This document shows positions 34,992 to 45,268 of a DNA stretch of 64,000 bases, piece after piece. The notes under the pieces were generated by a model. That model saw nothing but the letters and a program-made list of their open reading frames with translations, was not told where the DNA came from and did not search any database. The stretch lies in assembly GCF_002356555.2 (NCBI RefSeq), contig NZ_AP017372.2, forward strand, positions 2,393,501-2,457,500, given 5' to 3'. This DNA is from Halorhodospira halochloris (lineage in GTDB: Bacteria; Pseudomonadota; Gammaproteobacteria; Nitrococcales; Halorhodospiraceae). How positions within the stretch are numbered: position 1 is the stretch's first letter; each line of letters starts with the position of its first letter. A program made the position numbers and the translations under genes.

Positions 34992-35309
34992 TCACGCGTC
35001 GACTAGCTGCTGGTTCGACTTGAAGTAGCGGACCTTTCTATCATCATCCCAGCGGATACCTACCCGATCAGGCTTGTCTGTCTCGGGGTTGTATATCGCT
35101 ACGTTAGAGATATGTATAGGCGCTTCTTGCTCGATTATGCCGCCACTCGATCCCTGCATCGGATTGCCGCGCCTATGGCGCTTAACCATGTTCACGTTAT
35201 CCACTACTACCTTATCTTGATCTGGGAACACGCGTGAGACTCTACCCCGACGCCCCCGATCTTTACCGGCAATGACTACGACTTCGTCGCCTTTTCGAAT
35301 CTTGCGCAT
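34992..35309 (-). CDS. rplX: 50S ribosomal protein L24
   Basis: The 105-residue protein has the KOW motif [20 protein letters not shown] near the N-terminus and [20 protein letters not shown]. It initiates 50S assembly. It lies 11 nt upstream of rplE. Confidence 0.97.
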   Translation of the reverse strand: MRKIRKGDEVVVIAGKDRGRRGRVSRVFPDQDKVVVDNVNMVKRHRRGNPMQGSSGGIIEQEAPIHISNVAIYNPETDKPDRVGIRWDDDRKVRYFKSNQQLVDA

Positions 35310-35321
35310 GATGTCCTCTAC

Positions 35322-35690
35322 CTACAGTACCTCTGGCGCCAACGATATGATGCGCATAAAACGTTCAGTGCGCAGCTCTCGGGTTACTGGTCCGAACACA
35401 CGTGTACCCAGAGGCTGCAGATTGTTGTTCAGCAGTACAGCCGCATTGCCATCAAACCGTATTTGAGAGCCATCGGCACGGCGCACACCTCTGCGCGTCC
35501 GGACAACTACGGCGTTATATACTTCACCTTTTTTGACGCGCCCTCGCGGAATCGCGTCCTTGACGCTGACCTTGACGATATCGCCGATCCCTGCATAGCG
35601 ACGCTTCGAACCGCCCAGCACCTTAATGCACTGAACCTGACGGGCACCACTGTTATCCGCCGCTTTTAGGAGGGTCTCCATCTGGATCAT
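35322..35690 (-). CDS. rplN: 50S ribosomal protein L14
   Basis: The 122-residue protein has [20 protein letters not shown] and the signature [20 protein letters not shown]. It is the first gene of the spc block, 52 nt after rpsQ. In enterobacteria a promoter lies in this gap. None was identified here. Confidence 0.97.
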   Translation of the reverse strand: MIQMETLLKAADNSGARQVQCIKVLGGSKRRYAGIGDIVKVSVKDAIPRGRVKKGEVYNAVVVRTRRGVRRADGSQIRFDGNAAVLLNNNLQPLGTRVFGPVTRELRTERFMRIISLAPEVL

Positions 35691-35742
35691 GACGCTACAC
35701 CCGCTTCCTTTTCGATAAGCCCCGCTCGGGCACCGCTAAATC

Positions 35743-36003
35743 TTAACTTGCGGCTCGCTCGAGCACTTTAACCAACCGCCATGCCTTATTCTTTGACACT
35801 GGGCGGCACTCTTGAACAGCGACCCAGTCACCCTCTTTTGCCTCGTTACTTTCATCATGGGCGTAGAGTCTTGTGGATCGCCTAATAAACTTGCCATAAA
35901 GCGGATGCTTGACGCGGCGCTCGACAACCACAGTCCGTGTCTTATCCATCTTATCGCTAACAACGCGCCCGTTTACGGTGCGAGTGTTCTTAGCTTCACT
36001 CAT
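35743..36003 (-). CDS. rpsQ: 30S ribosomal protein S17
   Basis: The 86-residue OB-fold protein has [20 protein letters not shown] and [20 protein letters not shown]. Its ATG overlaps the rpmC stop by four bases. It ends the S10 operon. Confidence 0.96.
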   Translation of the reverse strand: MSEAKNTRTVNGRVVSDKMDKTRTVVVERRVKHPLYGKFIRRSTRLYAHDESNEAKEGDWVAVQECRPVSKNKAWRLVKVLERAAS

Positions 36004-36203
36004 ACTCTTTGCTCCGCACGCTTACGCTCATTTATAACAGTCTTAATACGTGCAATATCCCTCTGCACCAGCCCAATTTGATGGTTCCGCGACAACTGCC
36101 CGCTAGCTTTTTGCATCCGCAAATTGAACTGCTCTTTGCGACGCTCTATTAGCTCTTTCTCGAGCTCAGCCATGTTTTTGTTGCGCAGCTCACTTGCTTT
36201 CAT
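36000..36203 (-). CDS. rpmC: 50S ribosomal protein L29
   Basis: The 67-residue helical protein contains [20 protein letters not shown] and [19 protein letters not shown]. Its ATG at 36203 sits against the rplP TGA (TGATG), so the two are coupled. L29 lines the exit tunnel opening. Confidence 0.95.
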   Translation of the reverse strand: MKASELRNKNMAELEKELIERRKEQFNLRMQKASGQLSRNHQIGLVQRDIARIKTVINERKRAEQRV

Positions 36204-36616
36204 CACATCACCGTCCGGTTAACGAAGGTGGTCTTAACTGGCAACTTTGCCGAGGCGCGACGAAATGCTTCCCGCGCAACCTCCTCTGATACACCCTCAA
36301 TCTCATATAGGACACGACCAGGAGCTATCGGTTCACACCAATGATCAACATTGCCTTTCCCTTTGCCCATGCGCACTTCCAGCGGCTTCTCGGTCACTGG
36401 CTTATCGGGAAAGACCCTGATCCAAATCTTACCACCACGGCGAATATATCTATTTATCGCCCTACGCGCCGCCTCGATTTGACGAGATGTAATCGGGCCT
36501 CGAGTAGTCGCCTTCAACCCGTACTCGCCAAAGCTGACTTTGTCACCTCGCGTGGCTAAGCCTTCATTCCGGCCCTTCTGCTTTTTTCTATATTTCGTTC
36601 TTTTAGGCTGTAACAT
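36203..36616 (-). CDS. rplP: 50S ribosomal protein L16
   Basis: The 137-residue protein begins [20 protein letters not shown] and has the [20 protein letters not shown] segment, near the A-site tRNA elbow. Length and place between rpsC and rpmC are canonical. Confidence 0.97.
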   Translation of the reverse strand: MLQPKRTKYRKKQKGRNEGLATRGDKVSFGEYGLKATTRGPITSRQIEAARRAINRYIRRGGKIWIRVFPDKPVTEKPLEVRMGKGKGNVDHWCEPIAPGRVLYEIEGVSEEVAREAFRRASAKLPVKTTFVNRTVM

Positions 36617-36636
36617 TTCAGTACACCTTTATCCAC

Positions 36637-37323
36637 TCAGCCTTGTGAAGCTGCTGCCCTACGCACTCGCTCCGCTGGTGCACCTTCGTTTTCGGTGTCT
36701 ATTATCTCGCCCTTAAATACCCAGACTTTGACACCGATCACACCATAGGTGGTCATTGCTTCAGCAAAGCCATAGTCTATATCCGCCCTAAGTGTGTGCA
36801 GGGGTACGCGACCCTCCCTGTACCACTCGGTGCGGGCTATGTCTGCTCCATTCAGACGACCAGCTGCTTGAACTTTGATTCCTTGCGCCCCTACCCTCTG
36901 GGCATTACCTACCGCTCTTTTGAGAGCGCGGCGGAACATAACCCTACGCTCTAGTTGGCCTGCTATGCTTTCCGCGACCAGATTGGCATCCGCTTCGGGT
37001 TTTCTCACCTCTTCAATATTGATGTGCACAGGCACGCCCATCTTGGCCGTAACCTGGCTGCGCAGGCGGTCAATATCTTCGCCCTTCTTACCAATCACAA
37101 TACCTGGACGCGCAGTATGTATAGTGACGAGTGCGTTCTTAGCTGGACGCTCAATCTGAATTCTGCTTACCGATGCATTTTTTAGCTGCTCACGGATAAA
37201 GCTTCTAACCTGCAGATCAGTGTTCAGATACTCACTGAACCTTTGGCTGTCTGCATACCACATGGAGCGCCAATCTTCAGTTACGCCAAGCCTAAATCCC
37301 GTAGGATGGGTTTTGTTTCCCAT
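36637..37323 (-). CDS. rpsC: 30S ribosomal protein S3
   Basis: The 228-residue protein has an N-terminal KH domain with [20 protein letters not shown] and a C-terminal domain with [20 protein letters not shown]. It lines the mRNA entry channel. It lies 24 nt after rplV. Confidence 0.97.
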   Translation of the reverse strand: MGNKTHPTGFRLGVTEDWRSMWYADSQRFSEYLNTDLQVRSFIREQLKNASVSRIQIERPAKNALVTIHTARPGIVIGKKGEDIDRLRSQVTAKMGVPVHINIEEVRKPEADANLVAESIAGQLERRVMFRRALKRAVGNAQRVGAQGIKVQAAGRLNGADIARTEWYREGRVPLHTLRADIDYGFAEAMTTYGVIGVKVWVFKGEIIDTENEGAPAERVRRAAASQG

Positions 37324-37347
37324 GCCAGCCTCTCTCGCTTAATTCTC

Positions 37348-37680
37348 TCAGTCCTCTTTGACAGCCACTGTAATATGACTTGTCCGCTTGAGGATTCTTG
37401 TCGCCCGCCCTTTCGCACGCGGTTGAATTCGCTTCATAGCCGGACCTTCGTCAACGAAGATCCGCGATATGCGCAGCTCATCAATATCCGCCGCGTCGTT
37501 ATGCTCGGCATTCGCTACCGCTGATTCAAGAACCTTACGGATAATATGAGCACCCTTTTTTGGGCTATGCTCCAATAACCGTAAAGCCTCTTCTACCGGC
37601 TTGCCGCGCACCTGATCAGCGACCAAGCGCGCCTTCTGTGGCGATATGCGCGAGAATCGCAATTTTGCTCGAGTTTCCAT
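37348..37680 (-). CDS. rplV: 50S ribosomal protein L22
   Basis: The 110-residue protein begins [20 protein letters not shown] and contains the long beta-hairpin segment [20 protein letters not shown] that reaches the exit tunnel. The ATG at 37680 is chosen because codons up to 37728 lie inside rpsS. Confidence 0.96.
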   Translation of the reverse strand: METRAKLRFSRISPQKARLVADQVRGKPVEEALRLLEHSPKKGAHIIRKVLESAVANAEHNDAADIDELRISRIFVDEGPAMKRIQPRAKGRATRILKRTSHITVAVKED

Positions 37681-37693
37681 AGCGCGCACTCCC

Positions 37694-37969
37694 TTACCGC
37701 TTGGACTTCTTGTCGGCTGCGTGGCCACGATAGGTGCGTGTCACTGCGAATTCGCCGAGTTTATGCCCAACCATGTTCTCGTTGATCAGAACCGGCACAT
37801 GCTGACGGCCGTTATGTATGGCGATAGTCAAGCCAACCATGTCCGGCATAACTACCGAGCGGCGTGACCACGTCTTGATCGGCCGCTTACTGTTACTTGC
37901 ATTAGCCTCTTCCACCTTCTTCAAAAGATGGTAGTCAATAAAAGGCCCTTTTTTTGTCGAGCGTGGCAC
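37694..37969 (-). CDS. rpsS: 30S ribosomal protein S19
   Basis: The 91-residue head protein begins [20 protein letters not shown] and has the signature [18 protein letters not shown]. The start codon is GTG with a weak Shine-Dalgarno. Its partner in maturation, RimM, is at the left window edge. Confidence 0.96.
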   Translation of the reverse strand: MPRSTKKGPFIDYHLLKKVEEANASNSKRPIKTWSRRSVVMPDMVGLTIAIHNGRQHVPVLINENMVGHKLGEFAVTRTYRGHAADKKSKR

Positions 37970-37982
37970 GGCAATTTACCCC

Positions 37983-38807
37983 TTAACGCTTGCGTCTGCG
38001 CACTATGTATTTATCGGTGCGTTTGTTTTTACGTGTTTTGAAACCCTTTGTGGGCATGCCCCATGGCGTTACTGGGTGACGTCCCCCTGAGGTCCGACCT
38101 TCACCACCACCGTGAGGGTGGTCCACGGGGTTCATTGCAACACCGCGTACTGTTGGCCTGATACCTTTATATCGCTTAGCACCTGCTTTACCGAGATTGC
38201 GCAAACTATGCTCGTTGTTGCTAACTTCACCAATCGTAGCCTTACAGTCGATTGGTACTCTTCTTGTCTCACCTGAGCGCAGGCGCAGAGTAACCATACT
38301 CCCCTCGCGCGCGACAAGTTGCACGCTTGAACCTGCCGACCGCGCCAGCTGGGCACCTTTTCCAGGCTTCAACTCAACGCAGTGGATCTGTGTGCCGACA
38401 GGAATATTGCGCATCGGCAAGGAGTTTCCAGGACGAATTGGCGCTTCCCTGCTAGAGACTATCTTTGCCCCAGCATCAACCCCGCGAGGTGCAATAATAT
38501 AACGTCTCTCGCCATCTTTATAAAGCACTAATGCAATATGCGCTGACCGGTTAGGATCGTATTCTAAGCGCTCGACCACCCCAGGTACGCCTTCCTTGTC
38601 CCTTTTGAAATCGATAAGGCGATACCGTTGCTTGTGTCCGCCGCCACGATGCCGCGTTGTAATCCGCCCAGAGTTGTTGCGCCCACCATTCTTAGTCTTT
38701 TTGACCACAAGAGGGGCATAGGGATCACCTGTGTGAAGCCTATGATCCTTTGGACGAACTAGAAAACGCCGGCCAGGCGATGTCGGTCTACTCTTCATTA
38801 ATCCCAT
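37983..38807 (-). CDS. rplB: 50S ribosomal protein L2
   Basis: The 274-residue protein begins [19 protein letters not shown] and has the conserved [20 protein letters not shown] block with the histidine near the peptidyl-transferase centre. Length is normal. Confidence 0.97.
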   Translation of the reverse strand: MGLMKSRPTSPGRRFLVRPKDHRLHTGDPYAPLVVKKTKNGGRNNSGRITTRHRGGGHKQRYRLIDFKRDKEGVPGVVERLEYDPNRSAHIALVLYKDGERRYIIAPRGVDAGAKIVSSREAPIRPGNSLPMRNIPVGTQIHCVELKPGKGAQLARSAGSSVQLVAREGSMVTLRLRSGETRRVPIDCKATIGEVSNNEHSLRNLGKAGAKRYKGIRPTVRGVAMNPVDHPHGGGEGRTSGGRHPVTPWGMPTKGFKTRKNKRTDKYIVRRRKR

Positions 38808-38819
38808 GACTCTATCCCC

Positions 38820-39116
38820 TTACTCTGCACCGAGGAAATCAATATCTTGCCCCTCGGCGAGGGTAACGTAAGCCTTTTTCCAATCACGCCTGCGTCCGTT
38901 AACTCTCCCGAAACGTTTGAGCTTACCCTTCGCTCGGGCGGTGCGCACGTCAACGACACGGACCTCAAAGAGCTTTTCGACAGCCCTTTTTATTTCACTT
39001 TTGTTAGCATCTATCGCGACCCGAAATACAACCTGTCCTGCGGAGTCAGCAATGACGGTGCTTTTCTCGGATATATGCGGTCCTTCGAGTATGGTATACA
39101 AGCGCTCTTCATTCAT
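38820..39116 (-). CDS. rplW: 50S ribosomal protein L23
   Basis: The 98-residue protein begins [20 protein letters not shown] and contains [20 protein letters not shown]. It docks trigger factor and SRP at the tunnel exit. The ATG at 39116 overlaps the rplD TGA by four bases. A GTG nine bases upstream is the alternative. Confidence 0.95.
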   Translation of the reverse strand: MNEERLYTILEGPHISEKSTVIADSAGQVVFRVAIDANKSEIKRAVEKLFEVRVVDVRTARAKGKLKRFGRVNGRRRDWKKAYVTLAEGQDIDFLGAE

Positions 39117-39730
39117 GACAGCCACCCTTCAACACGCCGCAGAGCTTCAGCCGTAATCAAAACATGCTCGGCGCTTACCAGACTCACCGGATCAATCTTC
39201 TCGGCAGCGATAACACCTACACCCGGCATGTTGCGCGCGGCAAAATACAGATTTTGATCTGGCTGTTCAGTTACAATCAGGACATTTGACAGTCCGAACA
39301 CTTCGAGGCGCTGTTTGAGCTGCTTAGTTTTGGGGCTATCGACCTCAAAAGTTTCTACGGCCGTCAGCCTATCTTGACGCACCAGCTCGGATACAATGGA
39401 TCGCATAGCGGTTCTGTACATTTTGCGGTTGAGCTTTTGCGCGTGATTCCTAGGCTTGCCCGCAAAAGTTACTCCTCCACCACGCCAAATAGGGCTGCGC
39501 GATGTTCCAGCCCGGGCATTACCGGTGCCTTTCTGCCGCCAGGGCTTTTTCCCGCCTCCACTGACCTCTGAGCGGGTCTTTTGGCTCTTCGTCCCAGCTC
39601 TCCCGCCAGCCATATAGGCAGTAACAGCCTGATGTATCAAAGTCTCACGAAACGGCTCACCGTAGGCCTTGGCTGATACTTCTACTACACCAGCCGCTTC
39701 ACCGTTTTGTTTTTTGAGATTGAGCTCCAT
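39113..39730 (-). CDS. rplD: 50S ribosomal protein L4
   Basis: The 205-residue protein contains [20 protein letters not shown] and [20 protein letters not shown], the tunnel loop. In E. coli L4 also represses the S10 operon through its leader. The possible leader in this genome lies just upstream of rplC (40421-40559). Confidence 0.97.
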   Translation of the reverse strand: MELNLKKQNGEAAGVVEVSAKAYGEPFRETLIHQAVTAYMAGGRAGTKSQKTRSEVSGGGKKPWRQKGTGNARAGTSRSPIWRGGGVTFAGKPRNHAQKLNRKMYRTAMRSIVSELVRQDRLTAVETFEVDSPKTKQLKQRLEVFGLSNVLIVTEQPDQNLYFAARNMPGVGVIAAEKIDPVSLVSAEHVLITAEALRRVEGWLS

Positions 39731-39745
39731 GGCTCCCCCTGTAAC

Positions 39746-40399
39746 CTATTTCGCCTTACGTGCGGGACGAACTAGCAAGTCACCGCCGACTGCACCTGGG
39801 ACCGCGCCGCGTATCAAGAGCAGGTTCCGCTGACTATCTACACGGACAATCTCGAGATTTTGTACGGTTGCTCGCTTATTGCCCATTTGCCCAGACATTT
39901 TCTTACCCTTAAAGACACGCCCTGGGCTTTGGCATTGACCAATGGAACCAGGAACTCGGTGTGACTTTGAATTGCCGTGGCTATTGCGCTGCGCACGGAA
40001 GTTATGGCGTCGCACTGTACCCGCAAAACCGCGCCCCTTGCTGGTTCCTACAACATCCACTGACTGCCCGACCTCAAAGCTCTCGACAGTTACCTGAGTC
40101 CCAGCTTCATAAGCGCCATCACCCTCATCTGGGGATCTTTGGTCGAGCTTAAATTCCCACAATCCACGGCCCGCCTCAACACCGGCGCTCGCAAAATTGC
40201 CCGCCTCGGGCTTGTTAACGCGCTGCGGCTTACGCTTTCCAGCAGTTACCTGCACGGCTCGATAACCGTCTACCTCATCGGTCTTAACCCGAGTAACTCT
40301 GTTCGGCTCTGCTTCAATTACGGTTACCGGGATTGACTGTCCGTCTTCGGTAAACACCCTTGTCATGCCGCGCTTGCGACCGACGATTCCGATAGCCAT
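39746..40399 (-). CDS. rplC: 50S ribosomal protein L3
   Basis: The 217-residue protein begins [20 protein letters not shown] and has the [20 protein letters not shown] region with the glutamine area methylated by PrmB ([20 protein letters not shown]). A GAGGAGA Shine-Dalgarno precedes the ATG. It follows an unusually long 166-nt gap after rpsJ that holds two hairpins. Confidence 0.97.
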   Translation of the reverse strand: MAIGIVGRKRGMTRVFTEDGQSIPVTVIEAEPNRVTRVKTDEVDGYRAVQVTAGKRKPQRVNKPEAGNFASAGVEAGRGLWEFKLDQRSPDEGDGAYEAGTQVTVESFEVGQSVDVVGTSKGRGFAGTVRRHNFRAQRNSHGNSKSHRVPGSIGQCQSPGRVFKGKKMSGQMGNKRATVQNLEIVRVDSQRNLLLIRGAVPGAVGGDLLVRPARKAK

Positions 40400-40420
40400 C
40401 GTCCGCGTCTCCTCACAAAT

Positions 40421-40559
40421 AAAAAACCCCGGCAGAAGCGCCGGCAGCTTCTAATACCAGTTCTACTCTGTTGAATGTCGCAAGGCGTCCATCCCCGCAA
40501 CACTCTGAGCAACACCGTTCGTTAATGCCACGACCGGTTTTTGAATAGCCGGCCGTGGC
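40421..40559 (-). promoter_or_regulatory. leader-like region with two hairpins between rpsJ and rplC
   Basis: Read leftward, the first hairpin is GCCACGGCCGG/CCGGTCGTGGC (40559-40527, 11-bp stem with one mismatch and an 11-base loop). A second, CCGGC-GCTTCT-GCCGG (40444-40429), is followed by GG and six T (40426-40421), an intrinsic-terminator-like unit ending 22 nt before the rplC ATG. The arrangement resembles the L4-controlled S10 leader of E. coli, which there precedes rpsJ. Here rpsJ is attached to tuf, so the leader may have stayed with rplC. The second stem is short. Confidence 0.5.
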
Positions 40560-40565
40560 GATCTG

Positions 40566-40901
40566 TTAGTAGAGCCTGATCTGGACATCTACACCAGCCG
40601 CAAGATCCAACTTCATCAAGGCATCTACGGTCTTATCGGTCGGGTCAACTATATCCATCAGGCGCTTGTGTGTGCGGATCTCGTATTGATCTCGAGCATC
40701 CTTGTTTACGTGAGGTGAAGTCAGAACAGTGAATTTTTCCTTCTTCACCGGCAGAGGGATGGGACCGCGCACATGCGCACCAGTACGCTTGGCCGTGTCG
40801 ACAATTTCCCTAGCCGACTGATCTATCAGGCGGTGATCGAAGGCCTTTAACCTGATCCTGATACGCTGATTACTTGTTGATGTAGCTGCTGAGGTCACCA
40901 T
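40566..40901 (-). CDS. rpsJ: 30S ribosomal protein S10 / NusE
   Basis: A 111-residue S10 with [20 protein letters not shown] and [20 protein letters not shown]. It carries about eight extra N-terminal residues ([10 protein letters not shown]) compared with E. coli. It starts seven bases after the tuf stop, so it belongs with the str operon here. It also acts as NusE in antitermination. Confidence 0.96.
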   Translation of the reverse strand: MVTSAATSTSNQRIRIRLKAFDHRLIDQSAREIVDTAKRTGAHVRGPIPLPVKKEKFTVLTSPHVNKDARDQYEIRTHKRLMDIVDPTDKTVDALMKLDLAAGVDVQIRLY

Positions 40902-40907
40902 GATCAA

Positions 40908-42098
40908 TCACTCGATGATCTTAGAGACGACGCCTGCACCTACGGTGCGGCCGCCCTCACGGATAGCAAAACGAAGACCATCTTCCATCGCGATCGGCGC
41001 AATCAACTGCACGGTGATCTTTACGTTGTCACCGGGCATTACCATCTCCGTACCTTCCGGCAACTCCACCGTGCCGGTTACATCCGTCGTACGGAAATAA
41101 AACTGCGGCCGATATCCCTGGAAGAACGGCGTATGGCGACCACCCTCGTCTTTGGACAGAACATAAACCTCCGCCTCAAAGTGAGTATGCGGGGTGATCG
41201 ACTTCGGCTGACACAACACCTGACCACGCTCGACATCATCGCGCTTGATACCACGCAGCAGAGCACCGATGTTGTCCCCCGCCTCGCCCTGATCTAGCAG
41301 CTTGCGGAACATCTCGACGCCGGTGCAGGTCGTCTTGCGGGTCTCAGTCAACCCGACAATCTCTACCTCTTCACCTACCTTGATTACCCCGCGCTCGACG
41401 CGCCCAGTCACCACCGTACCACGACCCGAAATCGAGAATACGTCCTCTATCGGCATCAAAAACGGCTGATCAACCGGCCGATCAGGCTGCGGAATCGCCT
41501 CATCCATCGCCTCTACCAAGCGCACAATCGACGGCATACCCATCTCCGAGTCATCACCCTCCAGCGCCTTAAGCGCCGAACCGGTGATTACCGGTATACC
41601 ATCACCATCAAAATCGTAGTCGCTGAGCAGCTCGCGAACCTCCATCTCTACTAGCTCTAGCAGCTCCGCATCATCGACCATGTCAGCCTTATTCAGGTAG
41701 ACAACAATCGCAGGCACTCCTACCTGACGAGCCAGAAGAATGTGCTCGCGCGTCTGCGGCATCGGCCCATCTGCCGCCGAAACCACCAGCACCGCACCAT
41801 CCATCTGCGCAGCTCCAGTGATCATGTTCTTGACATAGTCCGCGTGACCCGGACAGTCAACATGCGCGTAGTGCCGACTGTTCGACTCATACTCAACGTG
41901 CGCTGTCGCTATCGTTATACCGCGGGCACGCTCCTCCGGCGCATTGTCTATCTGATCAAATGCACGCGCCTCGCCTCCGTAAGAATCCGAGAGCACCTTC
42001 GTCATCGCAGCCGTCAACGTGGTCTTACCATGGTCCACGTGACCTATCGTGCCCACGTTTACGTGGGGTTTCTTACGTTCAAATTTTTCTTTGGACAC
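40908..42098 (-). CDS. tuf: elongation factor Tu (first copy)
   Basis: The 396-residue GTPase delivers aminoacyl-tRNA to the ribosome. G1 is [11 protein letters not shown] (about 19-29), G3 DCPGHADY (near 81) and G4 NKAD (near 136), followed by domains 2 and 3. The protein is identical to the second copy (57752-58942) except Ser74, which is Asn there. By eye the final 656 nt of the two genes are identical, while synonymous differences cluster in the 5' part. It lies 53 nt after fusA. Confidence 0.98.
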   Translation of the reverse strand: MSKEKFERKKPHVNVGTIGHVDHGKTTLTAAMTKVLSDSYGGEARAFDQIDNAPEERARGITIATAHVEYESNSRHYAHVDCPGHADYVKNMITGAAQMDGAVLVVSAADGPMPQTREHILLARQVGVPAIVVYLNKADMVDDAELLELVEMEVRELLSDYDFDGDGIPVITGSALKALEGDDSEMGMPSIVRLVEAMDEAIPQPDRPVDQPFLMPIEDVFSISGRGTVVTGRVERGVIKVGEEVEIVGLTETRKTTCTGVEMFRKLLDQGEAGDNIGALLRGIKRDDVERGQVLCQPKSITPHTHFEAEVYVLSKDEGGRHTPFFQGYRPQFYFRTTDVTGTVELPEGTEMVMPGDNVKITVQLIAPIAMEDGLRFAIREGGRTVGAGVVSKIIE

Positions 42099-42151
42099 GC
42101 CACACCTCGTTAAACTCTATTTCGTTAATCCAGTCGGTTCAAAAGCCGCCG

Positions 42152-44248
42152 TCACGACGCTTTCTTAATTACTTCATCGGCAATGCTTGCAGGCGCCTCA
42201 GCATACTCGGCAAACTCCATCACGTAAGCTGCACGCCCCTGTGTATTGGAGCGCAAATCTGTTGCATACCCGAACATTTCCTTCAGGGGCACCATTGCGC
42301 TTATCTGCTTGCCAGTCGGTATGTCGTCCATCTTCTGGACATTCCCGCGCCTGCGGTTTAAGTCACCCACTACGTCCCCCATGTACTCCTCAGGAGTGGT
42401 GACCTCAACCTTCATTATCGGTTCCAGCAGAACCGGGTTGGCTTTGTTAAAGCCTTCCCGGAAAGCCATCGACCCGGCTATCTTGAAAGCCATCTCGGAT
42501 GAGTCGACGTCGTGATAAGAGCCGTCAAACAACTCAACCCGCACATCAACAACTGGATAGCCTGCCAGTATGCCTTCTTCCATGGCCTCTCTGCAACCCT
42601 GATCTACCGAAGGTATATACTCCTTAGGCACTACGCCGCCTACAATCTGGCTTTGGAACTCATACCCCTCACCGCGATCCTGTGGGATAATACGAATATA
42701 CACATGTCCGTACTGTCCTCTTCCGCCGGACTGGCGTATGAATTTACCCTCCTGCTCGACCGTCTTGCGTATAGTCTCACGGTAGGCAACTTGAGGCTCG
42801 CCAACATTGGCCTCAACTTTAAACTCGCGCTTGAGGCGATCTACTATAATGTCCAGGTGCAACTCACCCATCCCGGAGATAATTGTCTGCCCTGATTCCT
42901 CATCAGTCCGCACCCGGAATGAAGGATCCTCTTGAGCTAACCGGCCCAGTGCCTGGCCCATTTTCTCTTGATCGGCTCTGCTCTTGGGCTCTACCGCAAC
43001 CGCTATTACCGGCTCAGGGAACTCCATGCGCTCCAGGGTAATTTTGTTGCTTGGATCACAGAGCGTATCCCCAGTAATTACCTCTTTTAAGCCGACCGCT
43101 GCCGCGATATCCCCAGCACGGACCTCCTTGATCTCCTCACGCTGATTAGAGTGCATCTGCAGAATCCGACCGATCCGCTCTTTCTTCCCTTTGACAGGGT
43201 TATATACCTGATCACCCGAGCTGAGAACGCCCGAATATACCCTGAAGAACGTTAGGTTTCCAACGTAAGGGTCGTTAGCAATCTTAAAGGCCAAGGCGGC
43301 AAAGGGCTGCTCATCGCTCGACTCGCGCGTAGCAACCGTCTCTTCATCATCCAAGATGCCTTCAATAGCTGGCACTTCGTTGGGTGCGGGAAGGAACTCA
43401 ACCACCGCATCCAGCAGAGTTTGTACACCCTTATTCTTGAAGGCCGAACCGCAAAGAGCCAGAGTTATCTCAGTGTTGAGGGTTCGCTTACGCAGCCCAC
43501 CCTTGATTTCGTCGTTGCTCAAATCGCCATCGGTCAAATACCGATCCATTAGCTCTTCGTCAGCTTCGGCGGCGGCTTCTACCATCGCTTCCCGAGCATT
43601 TTCAGCTTCCTGCTTAAGCTCTTCAGGGATCTCTGCTTCGGTATAAGTTATTCCTTCCTTATCACGATCCCAATAGATCGCACTCATCCTGATTAGATCT
43701 ATAATGCCGCGAAAGTCATCTTCTGCGCCTATCGGCAGCTGAATGGGCACCGGATGAGCTCCTAACCTATCGCGCATTTGCCCTACTACGCGAGAGAAAT
43801 CAGCGCCCGCGCGATCCATTTTGTTAACAAACGCTATCCTCGGCACGCCGTATTTGTTCGCCTGCCGCCAGACTGTCTCCGACTGTGGCTCCACGCCGCC
43901 AACCGCACAGAAAACCGCCACTGCACCATCAAGAACTCGCAAAGAACGCTCCACCTCGATGGTGAAGTCAACGTGACCAGGTGTGTCGATGATATTAATA
44001 CGGGTTTCAGGATACTGCTGATCCATCCCACTCCAAAAGCAGGTTGTAGCTGCGGAGGTTATAGTAATCCCTCGCTCCTGCTCTTGGGACATCCAGTCCA
44101 TGGTTGCCGCACCGTCATGGGTCTCACCCATCTTGTGTGAGACTCCGGTATAGAAAAGGATGCGCTCGGTAGTAGTTGTCTTACCAGCATCTATATGTGC
44201 AGCTATACCTATGTTCCGATAGCGCTCTATTGGCGTCTTGCGTGCCAC
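42152..44248 (-). CDS. fusA: elongation factor G
   Basis: The 698-residue translocase GTPase has G1 [18 protein letters not shown]3 DTPGHVDF and G4 NKMDR, then domains II-V ending in the [20 protein letters not shown] block. The start is GTG at 44248. It sits 48 nt downstream of rpsG as in the str operon. Confidence 0.98.
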   Translation of the reverse strand: MARKTPIERYRNIGIAAHIDAGKTTTTERILFYTGVSHKMGETHDGAATMDWMSQEQERGITITSAATTCFWSGMDQQYPETRINIIDTPGHVDFTIEVERSLRVLDGAVAVFCAVGGVEPQSETVWRQANKYGVPRIAFVNKMDRAGADFSRVVGQMRDRLGAHPVPIQLPIGAEDDFRGIIDLIRMSAIYWDRDKEGITYTEAEIPEELKQEAENAREAMVEAAAEADEELMDRYLTDGDLSNDEIKGGLRKRTLNTEITLALCGSAFKNKGVQTLLDAVVEFLPAPNEVPAIEGILDDEETVATRESSDEQPFAALAFKIANDPYVGNLTFFRVYSGVLSSGDQVYNPVKGKKERIGRILQMHSNQREEIKEVRAGDIAAAVGLKEVITGDTLCDPSNKITLERMEFPEPVIAVAVEPKSRADQEKMGQALGRLAQEDPSFRVRTDEESGQTIISGMGELHLDIIVDRLKREFKVEANVGEPQVAYRETIRKTVEQEGKFIRQSGGRGQYGHVYIRIIPQDRGEGYEFQSQIVGGVVPKEYIPSVDQGCREAMEEGILAGYPVVDVRVELFDGSYHDVDSSEMAFKIAGSMAFREGFNKANPVLLEPIMKVEVTTPEEYMGDVVGDLNRRRGNVQKMDDIPTGKQISAMVPLKEMFGYATDLRSNTQGRAAYVMEFAEYAEAPASIADEVIKKAS

Positions 44249-44296
44249 GGTGGATACCCCGTCAAATTGTTTATTTCTATGTATTGCTAGCAGCTA

Positions 44297-44776
<480 letters not shown>

Positions 44777-45154
44777 TTACTTGCTCTTCGGGCGCTTAGC
44801 GCCATACTTAGAACGACCCTGCCGCCGCTTGTCTACGCCCGCTGTATCCGCGGCCCCGCGGACAACGTGATAGCGCACACCAGGCAAGTCCTTAACACGA
44901 CCACCGCGTATCAGAACCACAGAGTGTTCCTGGAGGTTGTGACCTTCGCCACCAATATAGGCAGCAACTTCGTAACTATTAGTTAGACGAACACGCGCAA
45001 CCTTGCGCAGCGCTGAGTTCGGCTTTTTCGGTGTAGTAGTGTAAACCCGCGTGCAGACTCCGCGCCTCTGCGGGCACCCCTCGAGAGCGGGCACACTACT
45101 TTTAGCGGTGCGCTTTGTGCGCCCTCTTCGCACTAATTGATTAACTGTCGCCAT
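44777..45154 (-). CDS. rpsL: 30S ribosomal protein S12
   Basis: The 125-residue decoding-centre protein begins [20 protein letters not shown]. It has the [20 protein letters not shown] loop (streptomycin-sensitive lysine) and [20 protein letters not shown]. The ATG at 45154 fits the family, although the frame is open to 45181. It heads the str operon behind a consensus promoter and a leader hairpin. Confidence 0.97.
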   Translation of the reverse strand: MATVNQLVRRGRTKRTAKSSVPALEGCPQRRGVCTRVYTTTPKKPNSALRKVARVRLTNSYEVAAYIGGEGHNLQEHSVVLIRGGRVKDLPGVRYHVVRGAADTAGVDKRRQGRSKYGAKRPKSK

Positions 45155-45179
45155 AGGGTTTCGCGCTCCGTACAGACCC

Positions 45180-45210
45180 AAAAACGACAGGCCGGCAGTC
45201 CGGCCTGTCG
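45180..45210 (-). terminator. intrinsic-terminator-like hairpin in the str leader, downstream of rpoC
   Basis: CGACAGGCCGG (45210-45200 on the minus strand) and CCGGCCTGTCG form a perfect 11-bp stem with a four-base loop, followed by five T (45184-45180). It lies 59 nt past the rpoC stop and 26 nt before the rpsL start. It can end rpoBC transcripts but also lies inside the leader of the str transcript, so it may act as an attenuator. Confidence 0.8.
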
Positions 45211-45220
45211 AAGAGGCGGA

Positions 45221-45249
45221 ATTTTAGGGCGATTAGCCCCGCTTGTCAA
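45221..45249 (-). promoter_or_regulatory. consensus sigma70 promoter of the str operon
   Basis: On the minus strand TTGACA (45249-45244) and TAAAAT (45226-45221) are separated by exactly 17 nt. The predicted start near 45214 is four bases before the terminator-like hairpin, so nascent transcripts begin with that hairpin and reach the rpsL ATG after about 60 nt. Confidence 0.75.
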
Positions 45250-45268
45250 ATACTACTGAGTTACACAC

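Noticed and set aside
41742..42113. Plus-strand frames opposite tuf, repeated opposite the second tuf at 58586-58939
   Set aside because: They are shadows of highly biased coding sequence. They recur because tuf is duplicated.
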